Source of the DNA: Victivallales bacterium
GTDB taxonomy: Bacteria > Verrucomicrobiota > Lentisphaeria > Oligosphaerales > Oligosphaeraceae
Direction of reading: 5' to 3'
DNA: 7,721 nt
Assembly: GCA_017538465.1 (NCBI GenBank)
Contig: JAFYIW010000342.1
Location: 1 to 7,721, forward strand
The notes under the pieces are model-generated. The model was not told where the DNA came from. It searched no databases and was given only the letters and a program-made list of their open reading frames with translations. Both the position numbers and the translations under genes were made by a program. Positions 1 through 6,660 of the stretch are shown here, piece after piece (the first letter of the stretch is position 1; each line of letters opens with the position of its first letter).

Positions 1-3000
1 CACGAGGGCAAAGCCGCCATTGTTGTAGTCTTTCCAGCTGACCGTCAGCGACTCGCCTGGCATCAATTCGGAGGAACTCAACTGGACCTCGGAGACTTTC
101 AGGTCAACATCGGCAATCGTAAAGTTGGCAGTGAATTCATCCGCCGCCTCGTCTGGCATGCCATTATTGTTTTGGTCCAGCATGTTGCCGGCCAAGTCGG
201 ACATTTCCGGCAAAACGGTAATGGTATATTGACCGTATGCAATCTGGGGAGACAAGGTGAACACCGCCGTGCCGTTGGCAATGGTGAAGGACGAGGGCTC
301 TATGTCCATGCCATTGGGACCGGTCAGTATCACGTTTTTCGCGACATTTGTTCTGTCCACGGCTTCGGAGAATGTCACCCTGAACTCTTTCAGTGTTCCG
401 GCGAAATCTCCCTCGGGGGAAATCGAAACCACGCGCAGTGGCGTGAAGTCCGCCCGCAAGGTCAGCAATTCCGCCCAGCCCTCGGCCGATGCCGACGAGG
501 AATGTATAGACTCCAGAACGTCACCGTTGACATCTTTGATGGCATCGGCAAAAAGCAACTTATATCTGCCTTCCTCTGCAAGGCTTTCGAAATTGAGCTT
601 CAGAGTTTTGCCGGAGAGCGACCAGGAGGTGATGGAAACTGGCGTGCCGTCAGGAGATATTAACTGGAACGAATTGTCGGTAACTGTCGTTTCATCGACA
701 TCATGGCTGAACAGCAAGGTTAGAGTTCTGGTGTCGAGGCCAAAGGTATTTTGCTTCAATCCAGAAACAGTGACATTGAAACTCGTCGTCGGGTTCGTAA
801 GCAGAACATCGTCAATGATGATGGAGTCCCGCGAGAAACCGTAGGTCTTGTAGATGGCATCGATGTCTGTTGTTCCAAAATAGTTGCCGGAGAGATTGAC
901 GACGCTCCCTGGTTCCAGCGAGAACTCCACCTGGCTCAAGTCGCTGCCAGTCACCGTGCAACTGCCAGACTCTACGGTCTTGAGAGTGAAAGCCCCGGCC
1001 ACTCCCGTGACCTGGGTATCCTTACCGACCATCAGCTCTCCTTTCCAGACACCGCCAGACACCACTTCGTACGCAACATTGCCACTTAAGACCGAGATTT
1101 GCGCGATGTCGTCACCGGTGTTTTCAAGCAGGGAGTCGATTCGGGCGCCAGAATGCAACTGAAGATTCGTGACAAGACCGCCGCTTCGATTGAAAAGCAC
1201 TCCATTTTCAAGCAAAACGGTTTTGTTGGCCGTGCCACCGCTTGAGACGACCAGGGAGCCGTTGGCATCGACCACCGTGCCAGATGCTACTGCTCCCTCC
1301 CAATTGATATACATCATGCCATTTGCTTGAATCCAATTGTCACTTGTCACCCCCCCATTGACATACACTCGACCAGCGGCATGAACCGTGGTATTTACAG
1401 CAAAGCCCCCGCTAGAGACATACATTGACCCATTCTCAACCATAGTATTGGATGCGACACCACCATTATTTACATCCAAATAGTTGGAACAGACTGTGGT
1501 GTTGTCCACCAAACCACCGCTGCGGACGTCAATCCGACCACTTTCAACCGTCAAGCCAATGGCGATGCCATCCTTGACATTGATGGCTCTTCCGGCCGAC
1601 ACAGCCTGTATCAGGGTGTCAGGCGCCACGACAACAGACAAGTACGCGCCGCTTTCCATGGTAATGCCCGTTGCCGTTCCACCGCTGGAGACAAATAGGC
1701 TTGCTGAAGAGTTGACGGTGGCTTGTTCGAGCGTCCCGCCTCCTGACACCGTTAGGCTGCCAGCAAAGTTGATGGCGGCCTGCTTGAGTGTCCCGTTGCT
1801 TGACACAAACAGACGTCCCCCGGAATTTACCATAATGCTGCTTGCCGTTCCACCGCCTATGATGGACATTGAACCATTTTCGACAGTATAGTCAGAAAGC
1901 AAACCATTTTCGAGAAGAAGCGCGGCTCCCGCCGACACCCCTTGTACATAAGTGTCGGGAGCGACCACAATATCTAATCCTCCGCCCCTTTGGACCTGAA
2001 TGTTGGCAGCCGTTCCGCCACTGGAGACAGACAGGTTTCCACGAGAAGTAACGGTAATGTCGAGCGCCGTCCCGCCGCTGCTGACATCCAACCTGCCCCC
2101 CCAACCGGCAATAGTATATCCTGAGACATAGCCATTGTCAAATAGGAATGCCGAACCCGCCGAGGTTCCCTGGATGTAAGTGTCGGGAGCGACGGTGGCT
2201 TCCAGCGAACCATCTGACATTATGGCGAGGCCGGTTGCCGTTCCGCCACTCAAGACACCGATAATGCCGTAGGAAACAGTGGTAGATGCCGCAGAAGCTC
2301 CACTGCCCACCCAAAAATATCCGCCCTGGACCGTGGTGCCAGTCGCAACCCCGCCGTTGCGGATATTCAATACGCTATCATCTTTTATCTCGGTGTTTTT
2401 TGCCAGGCCGCCACTATGGACCATCATATAGCCGCCTTCCCAATAATCATCCGCCGTGTCAAAGTCCAGAGTAGTATTCTCTGCAACTCCGCCCCTAAAG
2501 ACATCTAGCCGCCCGCCAAATAGTTCTAAATCAACTGCCGTGGTTCCTGAGTGAAGCGTGGCACTTGCCGCCTCGTTGAGCAAAAACAAACCACTTATGA
2601 CATTCGGAACAAAAGCCACGTCGGCATCTGCTGCGCATGAAACATAACCGCCGTTCTCTATTATATTTAGAGCCTTCCCTCCATTTTCGACATAAAGGCT
2701 TCCACTTTCATGGACAATGACATTGACTGCGGTTGTATTGGAATGCAGGGTTGCCGACTGATCTTCGCCTATTTCCAATTTAGCTATTGTATTGGATTTG
2801 AAGATGACTTCAGCCCCATCTGCGATTTCGACAAATCCGCCATTCTCGATGAGTTCGGAAACCTGCCCGCCACTGTAAACAGATATCGAACCGCCAAGGT
2901 TGACCTGGACATTTTCGGCGCTGCCACCACTGTAAACATGAAGCGTGCCGTAATTGACGGTGGTGTTGCTTGCGGTGCCACTGTCTTTGACAAACAGTCC

Positions 3001-4407
3001 TCCTCTTCCTTGAACAACGGTCTCGTTTGCCAGGCCATTGCCGTTGACATACATGGAGCCGTTGGCAATCATTGTGTTTTCGGCAGTGCCGCCACTGCTG
3101 ACATGCAGCCTGTCCCCCCAACCGGCAATATTATATCCTGAGACATAGCCATTGTCGACTCTGAAGGCCGAACCATCCGAAGTTCCTTGAATGTAAGTAT
3201 CTTGGGCTACGGTTGCAATTAATACTCCACCGTTGCTGACGGTGAGACCTGTTGCAGTGCCGCCGCTGTAAACAAACAACGTCCCACCTGACTTGACGGT
3301 CAAATCAGTCGCAGAATGACCTTGGGAAATCGCCAGTGAACCTCTGGAGGCAATGGTGAATCTGGAAACAAAATTGTTTGCGACCAAAAACTCCACCCCC
3401 CCGGAGGTGCCCTGGATATATGTGTTGGGGGCAATCGCCACATCCAGCACCCCGCCATTGTCCACGATGACATTGACGGCGCTCCCTCCGCTGGAGACCA
3501 ACATTCTCCCGCCAGATTTAACGGCTATGTCGGTCGCTGACCTGCCAGCGGAAATGACTAGGGAAACACCAGAGCTGACGGCATATCCTGACACATGACC
3601 ATTGTCAACGAGAAATTCTCTACCGCCAAAAGTCCCTTGAATATAGGTGTCGGGAGCTACGGTGACATTCAAGCGTCCGCCGTTGACAACATTCACATTG
3701 ATTGCAGTCCCACCACTGGCAACCGAAAAATACCCTTGATTATTAACTGCAATGTCCTCTGCGGAAACTCCACTCATCACAGAAATGGAATTGCCTGAAT
3801 TGATTTGGAAATGGGACACATATCCATTTTCAATGAGGAAAGCGGAACCTAAGGAGGTGCCCTTGAGGAAGGTGTCAGGGGCAATAGTTGCTCGCAGATG
3901 TGCTTTTGACATCATGGTAATGTCCGTAGCCGTTCCGCCGCCCTCGACGATAATAAATCCTTCGGCATTTACCGTCGTATTGGAGGCAACTCCGCCATTT
4001 CCGACAGATAGCCATCCGTGATTATCCACAGAGTTTACGTTTGCCGTCCCCCCACTGCATACATACATGCTTCCTGAATAATACAAATCATTACTATTCG
4101 CTATGCCACCTTTTAAGATGGTCATGTAACCATAATGAAGAGTAGTATTGTTGGCGATTCCACCGCTGGAGATGGTCAGAAAACCATCGGCAACGTCAGT
4201 GCCGTTTGCGACTCCGCCTCTATTAACATACATGTTGCCACCATAGATTTCACCATCCCAGCTTATTTCGCCGCTTACCGTGGTGTCTTCGGCAATTCCG
4301 CCGCTCAGGACATAGAGCTCATCTATCGACTCAAAGTAAAGAAATGAACCGCCGCTACTGACTTTCCCAATGCCGCTGCTGACTTCTCCGCTGGAAATGA
4401 CAATCAT
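1..4407 (-). CDS. Giant AIDA-like repeat surface protein with Ig-like and CARDB-like domains (3' end outside window)
   Basis: I read this frame triplet by triplet from 4407 to 1 and found no stop, giving 1,469 codons that continue past the left edge. Residues 1 to about 1160 are degenerate beta-strand repeats of about 20 residues of the type 'xLxVSSGGTAxxTTVxxGG', as in AIDA/autotransporter-type passenger repeats, which fold as a beta-helix. Residues about 1171-1206 form a junction (NLSGNYFGTTDID...LLTNP). Residues about 1210-1300 and 1323-1431 look like two SbsA/Big_5-type Ig domains; the second carries an acidic DQNNNGMPDE motif at 1411-1420. From about 1435 (DLKVSEVQLS...PGESLTVSW) a CARDB-like domain begins. 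The ATG at 4405-4407 is chosen because GGAGGGG lies just upstream. The protein begins MIVISSGEVSSG, directly in the repeat, with no Sec signal. A surface or secreted adhesin-like role is inferred from the family; the secretion route cannot be seen because the C-terminus is missing. Two sampled 60-base lines gave GC near 48% here and near 72% in uraA. Confidence 0.93.
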   Translation of the reverse strand, partial: MIVISSGEVSSGIGKVSSGGSFLYFESIDELYVLSGGIAEDTTVSGEISWDGEIYGGNMYVNRGGVANGTDVADGFLTISSGGIANNTTLHYGYMTILKGGIANSNDLYYSGSMYVCSGGTANVNSVDNHGWLSVGNGGVASNTTVNAEGFIIVEGGGTATDITMMSKAHLRATIAPDTFLKGTSLGSAFLIENGYVSHFQINSGNSISVMSGVSAEDIAVNNQGYFSVASGGTAINVNVVNGGRLNVTVAPDTYIQGTFGGREFLVDNGHVSGYAVSSGVSLVISAGRSATDIAVKSGGRMLVSSGGSAVNVIVDNGGVLDVAIAPNTYIQGTSGGVEFLVANNFVSRFTIASRGSLAISQGHSATDLTVKSGGTLFVYSGGTATGLTVSNGGVLIATVAQDTYIQGTSDGSAFRVDNGYVSGYNIAGWGDRLHVSSGGTAENTMIANGSMYVNGNGLANETVVQGRGGLFVKDSGTASNTTVNYGTLHVYSGGSAENVQVNLGGSISVYSGGQVSELIENGGFVEIADGAEVIFKSNTIAKLEIGEDQSATLHSNTTAVNVIVHESGSLYVENGGKALNIIENGGYVSCAADADVAFVPNVISGLFLLNEAASATLHSGTTAVDLELFGGRLDVFRGGVAENTTLDFDTADDYWEGGYMMVHSGGLAKNTEIKDDSVLNIRNGGVATGTTVQGGYFWVGSGASAASTTVSYGIIGVLSGGTATGLAIMSDGSLEATVAPDTYIQGTSAGSAFLFDNGYVSGYTIAGWGGRLDVSSGGTALDITVTSRGNLSVSSGGTAANIQVQRGGGLDIVVAPDTYVQGVSAGAALLLENGLLSDYTVENGSMSIIGGGTASSIMVNSGGRLFVSSNGTLKQAAINFAGSLTVSGGGTLEQATVNSSASLFVSSGGTATGITMESGAYLSVVVAPDTLIQAVSAGRAINVKDGIAIGLTVESGRIDVRSGGLVDNTTVCSNYLDVNNGGVASNTMVENGSMYVSSGGFAVNTTVHAAGRVYVNGGVTSDNWIQANGMMYINWEGAVASGTVVDANGSLVVSSGGTANKTVLLENGVLFNRSGGLVTNLQLHSGARIDSLLENTGDDIAQISVLSGNVAYEVVSGGVWKGELMVGKDTQVTGVAGAFTLKTVESGSCTVTGSDLSQVEFSLEPGSVVNLSGNYFGTTDIDAIYKTYGFSRDSIIIDDVLLTNPTTSFNVTVSGLKQNTFGLDTRTLTLLFSHDVDETTVTDNSFQLISPDGTPVSITSWSLSGKTLKLNFESLAEEGRYKLLFADAIKDVNGDVLESIHSSSASAEGWAELLTLRADFTPLRVVSISPEGDFAGTLKEFRVTFSEAVDRTNVAKNVILTGPNGMDIEPSSFTIANGTAVFTLSPQIAYGQYTITVLPEMSDLAGNMLDQNNNGMPDEAADEFTANFTIADVDLKVSEVQLSSSELMPGESLTVSWKDYNNGGFALV
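1546..2190 (-). repeat. 75/76-residue super-repeat, block 2 with three anchors
   Basis: The same anchor recurs at residues 740 (APDTYIQGTSAGSAF), 816 (APDTYVQGVSAGAAL) and 928 (APDTLIQAVSAGRAI). The spacings are 76 and 112 codons, so the third unit carries extra short repeats and the last anchor is the most diverged. At DNA level a 16-bp identical stretch, 1950-1965 and 2178-2193, tracks the 76-codon period. Confidence 0.8.
2097..2139. repeat. 43-bp direct repeat, copy 1
   Basis: Matches 3114-3156 with a single mismatch (g at 2114, t at 3131). It encodes the DNGYVSGYxIAGWG part of an anchor. The copy offset is 1,017 bp, exactly 339 codons, so recombination between copies would keep the frame. 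Confidence 0.9.
2506..2847 (-). repeat. Second module type: two 51-residue copies 63 residues apart
   Basis: Residues 521-571 and 584-634 align end to end without gaps. Both start ENGG(F/Y)V, pass through an acidic/hydrophobic stretch without SSGG motifs, share SATLHSxTTAV(N/D), and end in G(S/R)L. They differ from the APDTYIQG module and lie between its two blocks. Confidence 0.7.
3114..3156. repeat. 43-bp direct repeat, copy 2
   Basis: Partner of 2097-2139 with 42 of 43 bases identical and in the same orientation. It is much closer to its partner than the other anchors are to each other, pointing to a recent duplication or gene conversion. Confidence 0.9.
3121..3882 (-). repeat. 75-residue (225-bp) super-repeat, block 1 with four anchors
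   Basis: Within the giant gene, the anchor 'APDTYIQGTS' followed by 'FLxDNGYVSGY' recurs starting at residues 176, 251, 326 and 401, exactly 75 codons apart. Variants are APDTFLKG, APDTYIQG, APNTYIQG and AQDTYIQG. Each anchor is followed by about two ordinary SSGGTA repeats, so the true unit is anchor plus short repeats. Confidence 0.85.
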
Positions 4408-4410
4408 TTT

Positions 4411-4417
4411 CCCCTCC
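4411..4417 (-). promoter_or_regulatory. Strong Shine-Dalgarno for the giant repeat protein
   Basis: On the minus strand GGAGGGG is followed by AAA and then ATG, so its GGAG core sits six bases from the start codon. This is the best ribosome binding site in the window. It fixes the start at 4407 even though the frame remains open for a further 11 codons upstream, as far as a TGA. Confidence 0.85.
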
Positions 4418-4440
4418 AAATGAATTTCCGCACAACACCA

Positions 4441-4602
4441 TCAAACTTTCTCGGGAATTATATCCTTAACTTGCCGGGAAGGAACAAATGAGACCTCCGG
4501 GACGATTGGGACATCCAGGACAAATGGAAAGCAAGACGAAAGTGCCCCAGGCGTCCCATGACCAGTGAAGCCAGTACAGAGCAAAAAGCAAGTTGCCGCC
4601 AT
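4441..4602 (-). CDS. Doubtful small ORF (53 aa) with hydrophobic N-terminus
   Basis: An ATG at 4600-4602 opens 53 codons ending at TGA (4441-4443). The product begins MAATCFLLCTGFTG, hydrophobic and Cys-rich, and ends in a Pro/Val-rich tail (DVPIVPEVSFVPSRQVKD). I do not recognise it. The same frame stays open upstream to a TAG at 4648-4650 and would add further hydrophobic residues (VIVVFFAGI), but with no standard start codon. The ribosome site is weak: GCGGGG only three bases from the ATG. The ORF is in the same frame as the giant repeat gene, with one TGA and 11 sense codons between it and that start. It may be a real small membrane or secreted peptide, a remnant signal region of the large gene, or chance. 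An open run of about 68 codons is not rare by chance, and third-position GC (25 of 54) does not decide. Confidence 0.25.
   Translation of the reverse strand: MAATCFLLCTGFTGHGTPGALSSCFPFVLDVPIVPEVSFVPSRQVKDIIPEKV
4457..4462 (-). promoter_or_regulatory. Candidate -10 box (TATAAT) upstream of the giant repeat gene
   Basis: The minus strand reads an exact TATAAT here, 49 bases upstream of the 4407 start codon. That would give a 5' leader of roughly 40-45 nt. The nearest -35-like hexamer is TTGTTC at 4482-4487, with a 19-nt spacer that is longer than the ideal 17, so only the -10 box is convincing. If real, the gene has its own promoter, separate from the uracil operon. The box lies inside the 3' end of the doubtful small ORF. 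Confidence 0.4.
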
Positions 4603-4610
4603 AATCCCCG

Positions 4611-4646
4611 CAAAAAATACAACAATTACTTCATTACAAAGTAGTA
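4611..4646 (-). terminator. Weak candidate terminator after upp
   Basis: Just past the upp stop, the minus strand has TTACT...AGTAA, a 5-bp AT-rich stem with a 12-base loop, followed by a T-rich run TTGTTGTATTTTTT. The T-run fits an intrinsic terminator but the stem is poor. It is offered only because the operon should end here before the separately initiated giant gene. Confidence 0.25.
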
Positions 4647-4656
4647 ACTAAGTCAC

Positions 4657-5289
4657 TTACAGCGTCCCGAAGAGGCGGTCGCCGGCATCGCCGAGGCCGG
4701 GCAGGATGTAGGCATTTTCGTTGAGGCACTCGTCGAGGGTTCCCAGATAGATGTCCACGTCCGGATGGTTCTTGCGGATGACGGCGACGCCCTCGGGGGC
4801 CCCGATGATGTTGATCATCTTGACTCGCTTCACGCCACGCTTCTTGAGCGCGTCGATGCTCGCGGAGGCGGAACCGCCGGTGGCGAGCATGGGATCCAGC
4901 AGAATGACCACGCGTTCCGCGACATCCGGCGGCATCTTGAAATAGTATTCGACGGGCTGATGCGTCTCGTGGTCGCGGTAGAGGCCGATATGGCCGACTT
5001 TGGCGGCGGGAATGAGCTCCAGCATGGCGTCCACCATCCCCAGACCGGCGCGCAGGATGGGGGCCAGGCAGACCTGCTTGGTGATCTGCTTGCCGGTCGT
5101 CTTGGTCAGCGGAGTCTCGATTTCAATGTCGGTGAGCTGGAGGTCGCGGGTGGCCTCGTAGCCGATGAGCAGCGCGATTTCGCTGACCAGCTGCCGGAAG
5201 TCCTTGGTGTTGGTGCGCACATCGCGCAGCATGGAGATCTTGTGGAGGATCAGCGGGTGATCCATCAGATGAAGCGTGCCGTTTGCCAT
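4657..5289 (-). CDS. upp: Uracil phosphoribosyltransferase
   Basis: This cytoplasmic pyrimidine-salvage enzyme makes UMP and pyrophosphate from uracil and PRPP. The 210-residue length is close to the usual bacterial size of about 208. The PRPP-binding loop is intact at residues 128-141 (VILLDPMLATGGSA). The C-terminal uracil-binding signature is present at 195-205 (ILPGLGDAGDR). The conserved region LAPILRAGLGM lies at 75-85 and the YRDHET segment at 104-109. The start ATG is 15 nt after the uraA stop, so the two are almost certainly cotranscribed and form an import-and-trap pair: the permease brings in uracil and this enzyme converts it to a nucleotide. The upstream G-run (GGGGGT) is a mediocre ribosome site, so translational coupling to uraA is likely. 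Nothing looks truncated or altered. Confidence 0.98.
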   Translation of the reverse strand: MANGTLHLMDHPLILHKISMLRDVRTNTKDFRQLVSEIALLIGYEATRDLQLTDIEIETPLTKTTGKQITKQVCLAPILRAGLGMVDAMLELIPAAKVGHIGLYRDHETHQPVEYYFKMPPDVAERVVILLDPMLATGGSASASIDALKKRGVKRVKMINIIGAPEGVAVIRKNHPDVDIYLGTLDECLNENAYILPGLGDAGDRLFGTL

Positions 5290-5304
5290 TTTGATACCCC
5301 CGTG

Positions 5305-6630
5305 CTATTTTTTGTCGCCGGCTTTAGGCTGGATGCGCTGGTCGAAGTCTTGGGGAATGAGGTAATTCATGATGACGCCGACCACCGTGGCCACGAAGAG
5401 CGCGGAGATGTTCACCGGGATGTCGCAAATCGTCAGGCTGATGCCGTTGATGGCGCCCAGTCCGATGCCGGCGCACAGCACGCTGCCCATGATGCAGAGG
5501 TTGCGGGTGCTGGCCATGTTCAGTTTGGCCTCGGCGATGGTGCGGATGCCGACGGAGGCGATCATCCCGAAGAGGATGAGCTCGATGCCGCCCTTGACCG
5601 GCGCGGGGATGGTCCGCAGCACGGCGCCGAATTTTCCGATGAGCCCCAGCAGAATCGCGAAGACCGCGGCGATTCGCAGCAGCGCGGGGTTGTAGTTCTT
5701 GGTGGTGGCCAGCACGCCGGTGTTCTCGGAGTAGGTGGTGTTGGCGGGGCCGCCCAGCAGACCGGCCACAAAGGTCGCGATGCCGTCACCCAGCAGCGTG
5801 CGGTGCAGTCCGGGGTCCTTGAAGAAGTCTTTCCCGACCACGGCGCCGTTGGTGGTGATGTCTCCCACGTGCTCCATGAAGGTCACCAGCGCAATGGGCG
5901 CAAGCATCAGGATGGCGGTGAGGTTGAATTGCGGCATGGTGAAGGGATTGCCGATCTGGGCGCAGTCGAACTTGTCGCCGATGAACGGGAGGTTCAGCCA
6001 GGGCGCATCGCGAACCGGCGTGAAGTCCATCTGGAAGGAGCCGCAGAGGTGCAGAACACAGCAGAGCACATACCCCAGCAGGATGCCCAGCAGAATCGGC
6101 ACCATGTTGAAGAGGCGTTTCCGCGTGTTCATCCCGAACATCACGACCGCGAAGACGAAGATCGCGATGCAGAGGTTCTGCAGGGCCTTCAGGTCGAAGA
6201 CGCACTCGCTTCCGAAGCCGAAGGCGTCCTTCACGCCCACGCCGGTCAGCGAGAGACCGATGACGATGATGACCGGTCCGGTCACAATCGGCGGCAGGAT
6301 TTCCCGCAGACGGTCCGGTCCGATGCAATAGACGATGACCGCCAGCGCCAGATAGACCAGTCCCGCCGCCATGATGCCGCTCTGCGCGGCGGGAATGCCA
6401 TAATCCTTGATGATGATGCACAAGGCAGTGATGTAGGCGAAACTGGAGCCCTGGAAGACCGGCACGATGCCCTTGGTGCACAAGTGGAAGAGCAAAGTCC
6501 CCACGCCCGCCGTGAAGAGGGCCACCGCCGGAGAGAGCCCCGTGATCAGCGGCACCAGCACTGTCGAACCGAACATCGCCAGCAGATGCTGGACGCCCAA
6601 TGCGTATTCGCGAACTCCAAATTTAGACAT
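5305..6630 (-). CDS. uraA: Uracil permease, UraA type (NCS2 nucleobase transporter)
   Basis: A 441-residue integral membrane protein of the nucleobase/ascorbate (NCS2) family, typically a uracil:proton symporter of the inner membrane. Many hydrophobic segments run through the whole length, as expected for the 14-helix UraA fold. Family hallmarks visible are QHLLAMFGSTVLVP at 14-27, PVFQGSSFAYI at 57-67, the acidic residue in FMEHVGD (E253) and the signature GGPANTTYSENTG at 293-305 (E302). E253 and E302 correspond to the substrate-binding glutamates Glu241 and Glu290 of E. coli UraA, so the transport site appears intact. The start ATG has a clear AGGAG six bases upstream. The gene sits 30 nt after the PIG-L deacetylase gene and 15 nt before upp, and pairing with upp makes uracil the most likely substrate. 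Xanthine or other nucleobase transport by this family is less likely here. Confidence 0.96.
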   Translation of the reverse strand: MSKFGVREYALGVQHLLAMFGSTVLVPLITGLSPAVALFTAGVGTLLFHLCTKGIVPVFQGSSFAYITALCIIIKDYGIPAAQSGIMAAGLVYLALAVIVYCIGPDRLREILPPIVTGPVIIVIGLSLTGVGVKDAFGFGSECVFDLKALQNLCIAIFVFAVVMFGMNTRKRLFNMVPILLGILLGYVLCCVLHLCGSFQMDFTPVRDAPWLNLPFIGDKFDCAQIGNPFTMPQFNLTAILMLAPIALVTFMEHVGDITTNGAVVGKDFFKDPGLHRTLLGDGIATFVAGLLGGPANTTYSENTGVLATTKNYNPALLRIAAVFAILLGLIGKFGAVLRTIPAPVKGGIELILFGMIASVGIRTIAEAKLNMASTRNLCIMGSVLCAGIGLGAINGISLTICDIPVNISALFVATVVGVIMNYLIPQDFDQRIQPKAGDKK

Positions 6631-6635
6631 GTCTT

Positions 6636-6640
6636 CTCCT
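6636..6640 (-). promoter_or_regulatory. Shine-Dalgarno for uraA
   Basis: The minus strand reads AGGAG followed by five bases (AAGAC) and ATG. This supports the start at 6630 and indicates independent initiation after the preceding stop at 6661. Confidence 0.8.
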
Positions 6641-6660
6641 AATGAACAGTAAAATTGGAA

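Noticed and set aside
172..4347. Many 60-195-codon ORFs on both strands across the giant gene
   Set aside because: They are in other frames of a gene with an uninterrupted 1,469-codon frame, and their own repeats merely mirror its repeated DNA.
1321..4407. CRISPR-like regularly spaced short repeats
   Set aside because: The spacing is coding-periodic, the repeats are degenerate at DNA level, and they translate to SSGGTA-type protein repeats.
4441..4443. TGA read as an amino acid (recoding or selenocysteine) to join the small ORF to the giant gene
   Set aside because: No in-frame TGA occurs in any of the other genes, I saw no obvious selenocysteine stem-loop after it, and a strong ribosome site and ATG follow.
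4619..4650. A promoter for the small ORF from TTGTAA and TGTATT boxes
   Set aside because: The spacer is only 12 bases, too short for a standard sigma-70 promoter.
4765..6642. A 625-codon plus-strand ORF opposite upp and uraA
   Set aside because: Its product is a low-complexity mix rich in Asp, Gly, His, Arg and Gln, with no family features. It runs antisense across two clearly recognised genes and their gap, the usual mirror of GC-rich coding sequence.
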